A stretch of DNA of 9,563 nucleotides, from the NCBI GenBank assembly GCA_020062205.1, contig JAGUWT010000231.1:1-9563 (forward strand), read 5' to 3'. A program made the translations under genes and the position numbers. Within the stretch, counting starts at the first letter, position 1; each line of letters opens with the position of its first letter. The DNA is from Thermodesulfovibrionales bacterium (GTDB taxonomy: Bacteria; Nitrospirota; Thermodesulfovibrionia; Thermodesulfovibrionales; SM23-35). The notes under the pieces were generated by a model, which did no database searches, was not told the origin of the DNA, and saw nothing but the letters and a program-made list of their open reading frames with translations. Shown here piece by piece: positions 1-6,285 of the stretch.

Positions 1-90
1 CCAAACGGTAAGGGCAACAGCAGCCAACAAATGGGTAAACATGGACGTGATCCGTTAAGAAAGTGTGTTTATGTCTGGAGAAAGATATAG
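1..90 (+). CDS. C-terminal end of a DNA methyltransferase (partial), probable partner of the AvaI/BsoBI-type nuclease
   Basis: Frame 1 is open from the window edge to TAG at 88-90 and gives 29 residues, including HGRDPLRKCVYVWRKI. The basic/aromatic tail resembles the end of amino-methyltransferases, but no catalytic motif lies inside the window. The stop codon shares its last base with the GTG start of the next gene (taGtg), typical of translationally coupled genes in one operon. AvaI/BsoBI nucleases are normally encoded beside their own cytosine methyltransferase, so the context fits a cognate methyltransferase protecting CYCGRG. The open frame and the overlap are seen; the identity is inferred mainly from position. 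Confidence 0.55.
   Translation, partial: PNGKGNSSQQMGKHGRDPLRKCVYVWRKI
77..80 (+). promoter_or_regulatory. Ribosome-binding site that supports the GTG start at 90
   Basis: GGAG lies 9 nt before the GTG at 90. This favours that start over the in-frame GTG at 63, which has no comparable site and would add nine residues not expected in the family. Confidence 0.6.
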
Positions 91-1052
91 TGGCCAAAAA
101 TAAACCGTATCGCAAGCACCTGTCCGGCAGTTCAGACCTCGTAACTACTTATGAAGAAGTTAGAGCCGGTTTTGTCGCGCTGGCGCTTGAAAAAAACCGT
201 AGAGCCACTCCGTTTGTGGAGCAGGCGCGTTCTCTGAAAGCGGCTGCATCTCAAGCCGGAACTCCTGTGGATCTTTTTAATATTGAGAGCATACAACCTG
301 CCCTGTTGACAGCTTCAGGCGTGTCAGACAAAGCAGTAAATTATCTCCTGCCTAAAGACAAGATAGAGGCAATCCAAGGATTGATAGCAAAATACCTCGA
401 ACCCGCAGGGCCTGCCTTTGTTGAGGAACTGGTTTTTAGATTTCTGTTAACAAGGGGTGATACCTTGGGCGGTTCAACGCGAAATATTGGCGGGATTATG
501 GGAGAGCGTAAACTGACTCGTGCAACTCTTGCGAACCTTGCACTTGCTAAAATCCCTTATCAATGGCTTCACTCTGACAGCAAAGAGTGGATAATCGGAA
601 AAGATGATGATGCTGCTGCTGATATAGAATTGTATCTTACCGCGATTGGTTGGTCATACAAAAGCAGGGATCGTACTATGATTTATAACCGAAGGGTGCC
701 ATTTATAGGAAAGAATATAGACTTATGCCTTCTTAATTGTAATCCGCAAGAACTGAATACTGCCTTTACTGTTCCATCTCGTTACATTGCTCTTGGAGAA
801 CTCAAAGGCGGGATTGATCCGGCTGGAGCAGATGAGCACTGGAAAACAGCAAGAACATCTTTAGCCCGTATACGTAAAGCGTTCTCTGATAATGGGTTTT
901 CACCTTGTATATTTTTTGTTGGTGCAGCAATTGAAAATAGCATGGCCGAAGAAATCTGGCACCAGTTAGAAAACGGGACACTAAGCAATGCTGCCAATTT
1001 GACCAATGCGGATCAAGTTGCATCTTTGTGCGGATGGTTGTGTAGTTTATAA
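90..1052 (+). CDS. Type II restriction endonuclease, AvaI/BsoBI family (predicted site CYCGRG)
   Basis: A 320-residue protein, matching the family's usual length of about 315-323 aa. It reads as a full-length AvaI/BsoBI homologue: SSDLVTTYEEVRAGFVALAL near the N-terminus, then FVEELVFRFLLTRGDTLGGS, GERKLTR, and the catalytic core NIDLCLLN followed by YIALGELKGGIDPAGADEHW. The expected PD-(D/E)XK residues are D211, E237 and K239. H250, in DEHWKTA, corresponds to the histidine implicated in BsoBI catalysis. Known members cut C^YCGRG in host or phage DNA; that specificity is inferred from the family. GTG at 90 is chosen because GGAG stands 9 nt upstream and the codon overlaps the preceding stop. 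No truncation or frameshift is visible, so the enzyme should be active and needs a methyltransferase, probably the gene ending at 90. The gene appears more GC-rich than its neighbours. Confidence 0.93.
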   Translation: MAKNKPYRKHLSGSSDLVTTYEEVRAGFVALALEKNRRATPFVEQARSLKAAASQAGTPVDLFNIESIQPALLTASGVSDKAVNYLLPKDKIEAIQGLIAKYLEPAGPAFVEELVFRFLLTRGDTLGGSTRNIGGIMGERKLTRATLANLALAKIPYQWLHSDSKEWIIGKDDDAAADIELYLTAIGWSYKSRDRTMIYNRRVPFIGKNIDLCLLNCNPQELNTAFTVPSRYIALGELKGGIDPAGADEHWKTARTSLARIRKAFSDNGFSPCIFFVGAAIENSMAEEIWHQLENGTLSNAANLTNADQVASLCGWLCSL

Positions 1053-1087
1053 ATGGATAAACCTAAAAAAGGACGGTGTTCTGATAA

Positions 1088-1135
1088 TTGAGTATTGCAA
1101 AATCTAACCCCACCATAATCATCGGCGAAATCTAG
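1088..1135 (+). pseudogene. Methyltransferase 5' remnant A (15 codons)
   Basis: A TTG-initiated frame encodes a peptide ending PTIIIGEI and stops at TAG 1133-1135. TIIIGD is the usual first strand of beta-type amino-methyltransferases, shortly before their (S/D)PPY catalytic motif. It resembles the starts at 1500 and 9411. The middle of the gene is missing, and what looks like a matching 3' end begins 44 nt downstream at 1179. This suggests one gene with a large internal deletion. It is very short, so the call rests on the shared repeat and the neighbouring 3' fragment. Confidence 0.55.
1110..1128 (+). repeat. 19-bp direct repeat, copy 1 (within methyltransferase remnant A)
   Basis: CCACCATAATCATCGGCGA is identical to 9424-9442. 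A diverged form (ACTACCATAATCATCGGTGA) occurs at 1524-1543. All copies are in the same reading frame and encode TIIIG(D/E), so coding conservation may explain part of the identity. Confidence 0.85.
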
Positions 1136-1178
1136 AAGGTAAATGGGGAAACTAAAAACTATAAGGAGAATTTAAATA

Positions 1179-1487
1179 ATGCCTAATCGCCTTCTGACAG
1201 AACCCAGTGATATTATTCTTGACATCTTTGCAGGATCTAATACAACAGGAGCAGCGGCTGAAAATGTCGGCAGACGTTGGATTGCCTTTGAAAAAGATAA
1301 GAATTATCTATTAGCTTCAATTTTTCGTTTTATCGATGAACTATCCACGAGTGAACTTTTAGAGTCTTGGAATGATGCAGTATCTTCTAAGAACATAATT
1401 GAAATTATGAAAAGACAACAAGAGATGACTTTAATGGAAGATGCAGTGAATTATATCGCACGATCAAAAGTTGATGGAAAAAGGTAA
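1179..1487 (+). pseudogene. DNA methyltransferase 3' fragment (SAM-binding half)
   Basis: 102 residues with PSDIILDIFAGSNTTGAAAE (motif I, binds S-adenosylmethionine) at about residues 9-28, then GRRWIAFEKDKNYL (motif II region) and FRF, followed by a helical tail. In beta-type methyltransferases this block is the C-terminal third. The (S/D)PPY catalytic motif and the target-recognition region, which should come first, are absent, so the protein cannot methylate DNA alone. An AAGGAG at 1163-1168, 10 nt before the ATG, would nevertheless allow translation. It is followed after 12 nt by remnant B and then the next nuclease. Most likely it is the 3' end of the gene begun by remnant A; a split enzyme completed by another polypeptide is less likely. 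Confidence 0.8.
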
Positions 1488-1499
1488 TTGGAGTGCAAG

Positions 1500-1616
1500 A
1501 TGATAAACACAAAGAACCCTAACACTACCATAATCATCGGTGACAGCAGAAGGATGGAGGAACTTAAAGATGAGAATGTTCATTTAAATGTATCGCAACA
1601 AGGAGTTTTTGAATGA
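1500..1616 (+). pseudogene. Methyltransferase 5' remnant B (38 codons), overlapping the next nuclease gene
   Basis: ATG at 1500 has GGAG 6 nt upstream (1490-1493). The peptide begins MINTKNPNTTIIIGDSRRM and continues EELKDENVHL, a canonical beta-type methyltransferase start. At the point where IVTSPPY would be expected, the frame instead reads NVSQQGVFE and stops. The stop TGA (1614-1616) overlaps the ATG of the endonuclease (1613-1615) as ATGA, so translation of the remnant could be coupled to translation of the nuclease. No catalytic residue remains. It may be a deletion scar whose start signals now serve the nuclease, or a functional leader peptide. Confidence 0.75.
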
Positions 1617-2287
1617 AGCAAAAATTGACTATTGATATTTTAATAAAGGAAGCAAAGGCTTTTTGTGAGGCTGAATCAAAATTTGACAACCCAGCTTTAT
1701 TTGGAATAACTGACGGTAAGGCTGTTGGAACTTTTATAAAACACAAATTTCTGGATTATCTTCTATCAAAATATGATTATACAATCGGTTCGTCTGCCAG
1801 TGGCATTGATATGCCTTCAGAAGATATAAACACAGATATTAAGGTTACTTCTTTTAAACAACCTCAATCATCATGCCCCTTCAGAAATGCAAGACAAAAG
1901 ATATATGGACTCGGCTACAACTTGCTGATATTTGTCTATGAGAAAAATGATGACCCAAACATGAAAGTGTCGAGACTGAATTTTGTAAGTTGTTCGTTTA
2001 TCTATAAGAATCGCACTGCTGACTATCAATTAACACAGGCGATCCGACAGATGCTCGAAAATGACGCGAATGCAGAGGATATTATCGCTTATTTAACAGA
2101 TCGTAATCTGCCTGCTGATGAAATTACTATGAATAAATTGGCACAAGAGATACCCTCAAATCCGCCTGATCAAGGTTATTTGACAATATCAAATGCACTT
2201 CAATGGCGGCTGCAGTACGGGAGGATTGTAGATTTAAATGAAGAAGTTAACGGAATAGTTAAAATAATCGGTAAAGTGGGGAGTTGA
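1613..2287 (+). CDS. Type II restriction endonuclease, PD-(D/E)XK-like
   Basis: 224 residues, a normal size for an orthodox type II enzyme. The likely active site is SSASGIDMPSEDINTDIKV (residues about 60-78). D75-x-K77 forms the (D/E)XK half and D66 or D71 is the candidate upstream acidic residue. It is followed by QPQSSCPFRNARQKIYGLGY and a hydrophobic strand NLLIFVYE, a layout typical of these folds. No signal peptide or membrane segment is seen. The stop overlaps a TTG of the next frame and lies 5 nt before the ATG of the NPPW methyltransferase, so the two form a nuclease-modifier pair. The ATG at 1613 sits in an ATGA overlap with remnant B, with AAGGAG at 1599-1604 upstream. The recognition site cannot be read from the sequence. 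The nuclease call rests on the motif and on this pairing. Confidence 0.8.
   Translation: MKQKLTIDILIKEAKAFCEAESKFDNPALFGITDGKAVGTFIKHKFLDYLLSKYDYTIGSSASGIDMPSEDINTDIKVTSFKQPQSSCPFRNARQKIYGLGYNLLIFVYEKNDDPNMKVSRLNFVSCSFIYKNRTADYQLTQAIRQMLENDANAEDIIAYLTDRNLPADEITMNKLAQEIPSNPPDQGYLTISNALQWRLQYGRIVDLNEEVNGIVKIIGKVGS
2278..2283 (+). promoter_or_regulatory. Ribosome-binding site that sets the methyltransferase start at 2293
   Basis: GGGGAG lies 9 nt before ATG 2293 but directly abuts the alternative TTG at 2284. The spacing favours the ATG. Confidence 0.65.
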
Positions 2288-2292
2288 TAGCA

Positions 2293-4101
2293 ATGCAATC
2301 TGCAGTAAGACATTTACAGCCTGATATAATTCAATACCTTAAAACAAGGTTAGGCAATATATCCGATTTCCATATTGCTAATAATTTATTAGCCGATATT
2401 TCGGGCATTAATACGTTTTTCAGGAATCAGGAAGATTTTCTAATAGTGCTGGAACTCCTTGAACCGTGTTTTGTAGTTTCTGAGGAAGCTGACAGGCGTG
2501 AATATGGAGATTTCCAGACGCCTCACGAATTAACAGACTCAATATGTTCGTATCTGACTGGAGAAAATATATTGCCGGATGTAATAGTGGAGCCGACTTT
2601 TGGCAAAGGTTCTTTTTTACTGTCAGCCATTAAATCTTTTGACAAATTAAAAGAAATCTACGGAGTCGAAATTTACGAGCCGTACTATTGGCAGACCAAA
2701 TTCAGCATCCTTGAGTATTTTATACAAAACGGGGGATTAAACAAGCCGAAGATATTTCTCTATCTTGAGAATATTTTTGATTTTGACTTTAGAGAGATTG
2801 AAAAATCTATCGGCGCACAAAATGTTTTGATATTAGGCAATCCGCCGTGGGTAACCAACTCTGAACTGGGAAGTTTAAATGCGAAGAACCTCCCCGATAA
2901 AAGCAACTTCAAATTGCTCAACGGGCTTGACGCAATTACTGGCAAGGGGAATTTTGATATCTGTGAATACATCATTTTGATGATGCTTAATTTGTTTTCA
3001 AAATGTAACGGACATATTGCAATGCTGACAAAGAATTCCATAATTAAGAACTTAATCTATGATTTACCGAAGATGAACTACAACATTAACAATGCGGTTG
3101 CTCTGAAAATCAATGCCAAAGAACATTTTGATGCTTCTGTAGAGGCGTCGTTATTTAAATGCAGCTTTGAAAGAGATGATAATCAATCCAATCTTTACTG
3201 CAAAGTTTCATCGCTTGACACGCCCGATATTGTTGAAAATACATTCGGCTGGGTTGGAGACAAATTTGTCTCAGATGTGATTTCTTACGGAAAGAACAAA
3301 AAATATGACGGTGTTTCTCAATATATATGGAGGCAGGGGATAAAACATGACTGCTCAAATGTTATGGAATTGGAAATGCTGCCAAATCACAAATATCTTA
3401 ATGGATTTGGGAAGGAGTTGGATTTAGAAGACGAGTTAATCTACGGTCTGATTAAAAGCTCCGATTTGAATTCTCCTGTAATAACGCAGCACAGAAAATT
3501 TGTAATCGTGACTCAGAGAATGATAGGCGAAAGCACAGCTTATATAGAATATAAGTTCCAAAAACTTCATCAATACTTAATAAAAAACAAACATTATTTT
3601 GACCAGCGGAAATCCGGCATTTATAAAAACAAGCCTCCATTTTCAATATTCGGGGTTGGAGAATATTCATTTAAGCCGTACAAGGTTGCAATCTCAGGTC
3701 TATATAAGCGCTCAACATTTTCTCTGATTTTGCCTCTAAACGGCAAGCCCCTTATGTTGGATGATACCTGCTACTTTATAGGTTTCGAGAACATTGCCGA
3801 AGCTGTCTTTGTATGGGCTATTCTCAACAGCGGACATATTCAAAGGTTACTTGCTTCAATAACTTTCTTGGACGCCAAACGTCCATATACAAAAGATATC
3901 TTAATGAGACTCACCATAGATAAAGTTGCCAGAGATATGACCTATGATGAAATTGTTACTCAAATTAAATCATTAGATAAGACAATGTTAGTCAATGTAA
4001 ATGAAGATATATGGAATACGTTTCGCGGACAGAATAAGCAAATAAAAATTAAACATGTAGCAAATCAGCCGTCTTTATTTTTGTGTCAGAAAGATTTATA
4101 A
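2293..4101 (+). CDS. Type II DNA N6-adenine methyltransferase (NPPW, gamma-type, Eco57I/TaqI-like)
   Basis: 602 residues from ATG 2293. Motifs appear in gamma order: EYGDFQTP (motif X, about 70-77), VEPTFGKGSF (SAM-binding motif I, about 99-108), YGVEIYEPYYW (motif II), ILGNPPWVTN (catalytic motif IV, NPPW at 183-186), then GNFDICEYIIL. The second half carries WRQGIKHDCS and FDQRKSGIYKNKPPFSIFGV, typical of the target-recognition region of Eco57I-type methylases. NPPW/NPPY enzymes methylate the exocyclic amino group of adenine. Its role is to protect host DNA from the endonuclease encoded immediately upstream. Motif I has EPTFGKGS instead of the more common DPACGSG, a variant seen among gamma enzymes. 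It looks intact. Confidence 0.93.
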   Translation: MQSAVRHLQPDIIQYLKTRLGNISDFHIANNLLADISGINTFFRNQEDFLIVLELLEPCFVVSEEADRREYGDFQTPHELTDSICSYLTGENILPDVIVEPTFGKGSFLLSAIKSFDKLKEIYGVEIYEPYYWQTKFSILEYFIQNGGLNKPKIFLYLENIFDFDFREIEKSIGAQNVLILGNPPWVTNSELGSLNAKNLPDKSNFKLLNGLDAITGKGNFDICEYIILMMLNLFSKCNGHIAMLTKNSIIKNLIYDLPKMNYNINNAVALKINAKEHFDASVEASLFKCSFERDDNQSNLYCKVSSLDTPDIVENTFGWVGDKFVSDVISYGKNKKYDGVSQYIWRQGIKHDCSNVMELEMLPNHKYLNGFGKELDLEDELIYGLIKSSDLNSPVITQHRKFVIVTQRMIGESTAYIEYKFQKLHQYLIKNKHYFDQRKSGIYKNKPPFSIFGVGEYSFKPYKVAISGLYKRSTFSLILPLNGKPLMLDDTCYFIGFENIAEAVFVWAILNSGHIQRLLASITFLDAKRPYTKDILMRLTIDKVARDMTYDEIVTQIKSLDKTMLVNVNEDIWNTFRGQNKQIKIKHVANQPSLFLCQKDL

Positions 4102-4119
4102 GACCTATAGATTATTACT

Positions 4120-4407
4120 ATGCGTGGTAAAAAAGTAATAACTTCAAAAGGGGAAAAACTCTGTTCTACAACTTTTGAATTGGTCTGTGGTGAATATGGA
4201 CAAATTTTTGAAAAAGCCTTTGATGCGAAGAATGAAAAAAGTCTAAAGAATCAAATTCATAAATATCTCAAAGATTATTACGGTGAAGGGAATAATGACA
4301 AGGTAGATGGCAATGTCTATTACTATTTTGATGGTGAGGTTGCAGTTAAAAATCATGGTTGGGAAGAAATTAAGAACTTTAAGCAGTTAGTAAGTAAACT
4401 TCTCTAA
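4120..4407 (+). CDS. Small hypothetical protein linked to the NPPW R-M system
   Basis: I do not recognise this 95-aa protein. It is lysine-rich and soluble, with no signal peptide or membrane segment. A strand-rich start precedes a helical stretch (KSLKNQIHKYLKDYY), then a short acidic/aromatic hairpin-like segment (VDGNVYYYFDGEVAVKNHGW) and a C-terminal helix. It starts 18 nt after the methyltransferase stop on the same strand, with no good ribosome-binding site before the ATG, so it probably depends on translation of the preceding gene. Position suggests an accessory to the R-M pair, such as a controller or inhibitor, but no helix-turn-helix is evident. It could also be a passenger gene. 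Confidence 0.7.
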   Translation: MRGKKVITSKGEKLCSTTFELVCGEYGQIFEKAFDAKNEKSLKNQIHKYLKDYYGEGNNDKVDGNVYYYFDGEVAVKNHGWEEIKNFKQLVSKLL

Positions 4408-4451
4408 ACGAGGTGTTCCATGAGATGCACAGGATGCTTTAGAGAACTTGA

Positions 4452-4634
4452 GGAAGGGGACACGGCCTTGCTGCTGTCAGGCGTTTTGTTTATCAGTGGA
4501 ACGGCAAACTCTCAATCCGCTCAGGGACAGCTAAACTTTCAATAATACCTGATTGGGCATGGGGGAAAGAGAAAGAGACTAATCTTACAGCCTTCCCAGG
4601 CGCACAAATAAACATCCTTCTTCCCGAAGTTTAA
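4452..4634 (+). pseudogene. 3' remnant of a GHKL-type (histidine-kinase-like) ATPase gene
   Basis: One frame reads GRGHGLAAVRRFVYQW, then NGKLSIRSGTAKLSI, and ends FPGAQINILLPEV before TAA 4632-4634. GRGHGL resembles the glycine-rich G2 box of GHKL ATPases. A hydrophobic helix, a GxLxIRSG strand and a final FPG(T/A)xIxIxLP strand are how such domains end. The frame is blocked by TGA at 4449-4451 just before the G2 box, and the N- and G1-box regions are absent. Only about the last 60 residues of the original gene survive. Assignment is by motif memory; the frame also lacks a plausible start. In defence islands such ATPases often stand beside R-M genes, which fits the context. Confidence 0.55.
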
Positions 4635-4648
4635 CAATAAAATTCTGC

Positions 4649-4677
4649 TTGACAAATTCTTTAATTTATGGTTCAAT
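4649..4677 (+). promoter_or_regulatory. Candidate sigma-70-type promoter
   Basis: A perfect TTGACA -35 at 4649-4654 is followed 17 nt later by TTCAAT (4672-4677) as a four-of-six match to the -10 box. It lies in the gap after the ATPase remnant and before the broken small gene and the 4928-9401 gene run, so it probably transcribes them. The -10 match is imperfect and overlaps a palindrome. Confidence 0.5.
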
Positions 4678-4690
4678 TGAATCAATTGAA
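4672..4690 (+). promoter_or_regulatory. Perfect 9+1+9 palindrome over the -10 region, probable operator
   Basis: TTCAATTGAATCAATTGAA consists of two exact 9-bp inverted arms around one central base. It also contains two TCAATTGA palindromic cores in tandem. It overlaps the predicted -10 box and ends 4 nt before the ribosome-binding site, the position of a repressor operator. R-M operons are often controlled by small C proteins at such sites, but no C-protein gene is visible in the window, so the binding protein is unknown. It lacks a following U-tract, so it does not look like a terminator. Confidence 0.6.
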
Positions 4691-4694
4691 GAAA

Positions 4695-4702
4695 AGAGGA
4701 GG
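4695..4702 (+). promoter_or_regulatory. Strong ribosome-binding site facing an ATA codon
   Basis: AGAGGAGG is a near-perfect Shine-Dalgarno sequence, but 9 nt downstream stands ATA (4712-4714) where an ATG would be expected. It marks the lost start of the small broken gene. Confidence 0.65.
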
Positions 4703-4711
4703 ATTTAAATT

Positions 4712-4881
4712 ATAGCTAAAAATGCACCTTATGGGGACATTACAGACAAGGTGCGGTAAGAAATCACTCGCAAGCTTACAACCCTCATAATGACCGCTTT
4801 ACTAAAAGAGATACAGAAACAGGAAGATTTATTGACCAGAAAGCGGATAAGGAGCCTTTTACAGGGGTGAGGAAGGAAAAA
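4712..4881 (+). pseudogene. Small conserved hypothetical gene, inactivated by start loss and a frameshift
   Basis: The first frame reads (ATA)AKNAPYG up to about 4735. The reading then continues one base out of phase as GHYRQGAVRNHSQAYNPHND, RFTKRDTETGRFIDQKADKE and PFTGVRKEK. I recognise the pattern GHxRQGAVRxxSQxxNP...KRDTxTGRF...FKGVRxEK as a small conserved bacterial protein of about 55-60 residues and unknown function. The ATG appears mutated to ATA, and roughly one base is missing or extra near 4733-4737. The shifted frame stays open to TAA 4936-4938, past the family's usual end, and there is no in-frame start for it. The motif match is from memory. Confidence 0.65.
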
Positions 4882-4927
4882 CAAGATAGCCATATTGTGC
4901 ATTTTGAGAGGGGATGGTGGAATTTAT

Positions 4928-6283
4928 ATGAAAAATAATTTCTATAGTTCATTCAATGTCATTAAGAGGGATTTGGAATATTTCAGAAATTTAACTACTA
5001 GTTCTACGATTGAATTAGCATTAAAAGAACGTCTGAGTTTAGAGCAAAAGATAAGAGAACTATCGGAAAGTCAAATGATGAAACTGTCGCCTAACATTGT
5101 GAGAGATTTTGAAAGTATTAAAGCCCTAACAACTAATTCTGCCTATGAACTCTTTTTAAAAGAATCTCAAATGTTAGAACACCTTAAAGAACACATTTCT
5201 ATAATGAAATCTCGACAGCAATTAGAGCAAATAAATCATCCATGGGGTAAGTACCAAGAAATAACATCTGCTTTTAATTCATTAGTTGAAATGCGACACC
5301 TTGAATCAAAATGCGATTTTATAAAGCAATTTAGCGATAAAATGTTTAAAGCTTATGAAATAGAACAAACATTTTCTGAACATCTTGCGTCTATCACAAA
5401 GGCTACCGAAGCTATGCGTATTAATTTCGCTGTAATTAATAACGCAATAAACTCAAATGATTATTTGTCCTCCATGGTATTTCGCCCTTCAATTGAACTT
5501 CAAGCTTTTATTATGAAATCAGATAATCTGGCTAAGAGAAGACTTAATGATTCTTTGCAGATTGATGCCATAAATACAAGCATTGAATTGGCATCGTCTG
5601 AATCTATTGAAAGCACTAATCTTGTTATATCTGCTTCTGATTTGATTGAAACTGAAGATGAGGAATCGCATGACTTATTTGAGAGCTTACCTACTTTTAA
5701 TCTTTATTCTTTTCAAAGGAAAGAAATATTGACATTTGCGCGACACAACCCAAAAGTTTTTCAGAATCCTGAAAACATAGATAGCCTTCCAAGCTATAAC
5801 TATTATAGGATTGCAAAAAGTTGTTGTTATTTAATAATCAAAGGCAACGAAAAGGCTGGGGCATTAGGGGAAGAATACATTTTTAAACCTTCTAACAAAT
5901 TGATGACTGCAATAGCAGCCCTCCCAGATTTAATAGCTCACAACATTTCAACTTTTGGTGAATTTATCGATTATCTTTATTTTCTATTATATGAAGGGGC
6001 AGGCAGTGACAATCTGAAAGTTAAGAACTGGCTTACTGATAATGAACTTCAGTCAATATGGGATATTAAAGCAATTAGAAATTTTTATTTGAGACATGAT
6101 GTTGAACATGGAGATATAAAAGAAGCAAAACGGAAAATGCAAAAAGTAGGGGACATATTTCACCGTTTAATTTCTAAGCCGTTACCAGAAAATAGCCATG
6201 ATTACAGAAAAGCTCAAACGAAAATTATTAGTAATGTTGTAGGGATGCTAAATTTACTTTATGCAAGAATAAAGACTGATTAG
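4928..6283 (+). CDS. Uncharacterised helical protein with a HEPN-like C-terminal motif, first gene of a GIY-YIG R-M operon
   Basis: 451 residues from ATG 4928. GGTGG at 4916-4920 lies 7 nt upstream; an in-frame TTG at 4895 is less likely. I recognise no full-length family. The first 200 or so residues are almost wholly helical and rich in E, K, L and S, with coiled-coil character. A serine/glutamate-rich acidic linker (about 215-245) leads to a second helical domain. Near the C-terminus AIRNFYLRHDVEHG contains R384-N385-x4-H390, which fits the R-(N/D/H)-x(3-5)-H signature of HEPN ribonucleases, followed by long helices. HEPN proteins commonly act as toxins or abortive-infection RNases. The stop is only 2 nt before the methyltransferase ATG, so it is cotranslated with an R-M pair. 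The HEPN call is an inference from one motif; it could equally be an R-M accessory or scaffold protein. Confidence 0.75.
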   Translation: MKNNFYSSFNVIKRDLEYFRNLTTSSTIELALKERLSLEQKIRELSESQMMKLSPNIVRDFESIKALTTNSAYELFLKESQMLEHLKEHISIMKSRQQLEQINHPWGKYQEITSAFNSLVEMRHLESKCDFIKQFSDKMFKAYEIEQTFSEHLASITKATEAMRINFAVINNAINSNDYLSSMVFRPSIELQAFIMKSDNLAKRRLNDSLQIDAINTSIELASSESIESTNLVISASDLIETEDEESHDLFESLPTFNLYSFQRKEILTFARHNPKVFQNPENIDSLPSYNYYRIAKSCCYLIIKGNEKAGALGEEYIFKPSNKLMTAIAALPDLIAHNISTFGEFIDYLYFLLYEGAGSDNLKVKNWLTDNELQSIWDIKAIRNFYLRHDVEHGDIKEAKRKMQKVGDIFHRLISKPLPENSHDYRKAQTKIISNVVGMLNLLYARIKTD

Positions 6284-6285
6284 TT

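Noticed and set aside
782..1023. Minus-strand ORFs of 73-74 codons.
   Set aside because: They are shadows of the well-supported AvaI/BsoBI-type gene on the + strand, with no ribosome-binding site or family match.
1053..1091. Twelve-codon ORF MDKPKKGRCSDN overlapping the TTG of remnant A.
   Set aside because: Too short, no ribosome-binding site of its own and no recognisable similarity; probably chance.
1114..1119. CATAAT inside the remnant repeat resembles a -10 box and recurs at 1529-1534 and 9428-9433, suggesting a mobile promoter.
   Set aside because: No -35 element lies 16-18 nt upstream of any copy, and the sequence is fully explained as codons for Thr-Ile-Ile.
4420..4545. ATG-initiated 41-codon ORF starting MRCTGCFRELEEGD.
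   Set aside because: It is a different frame over the GHKL-ATPase remnant, whose own frame shows recognisable motifs; no ribosome-binding site supports it.
4672..4690. The palindrome as a transcription terminator.
   Set aside because: The arms are AT-rich, there is no following T-run, and it sits between a -35 box and a ribosome-binding site.
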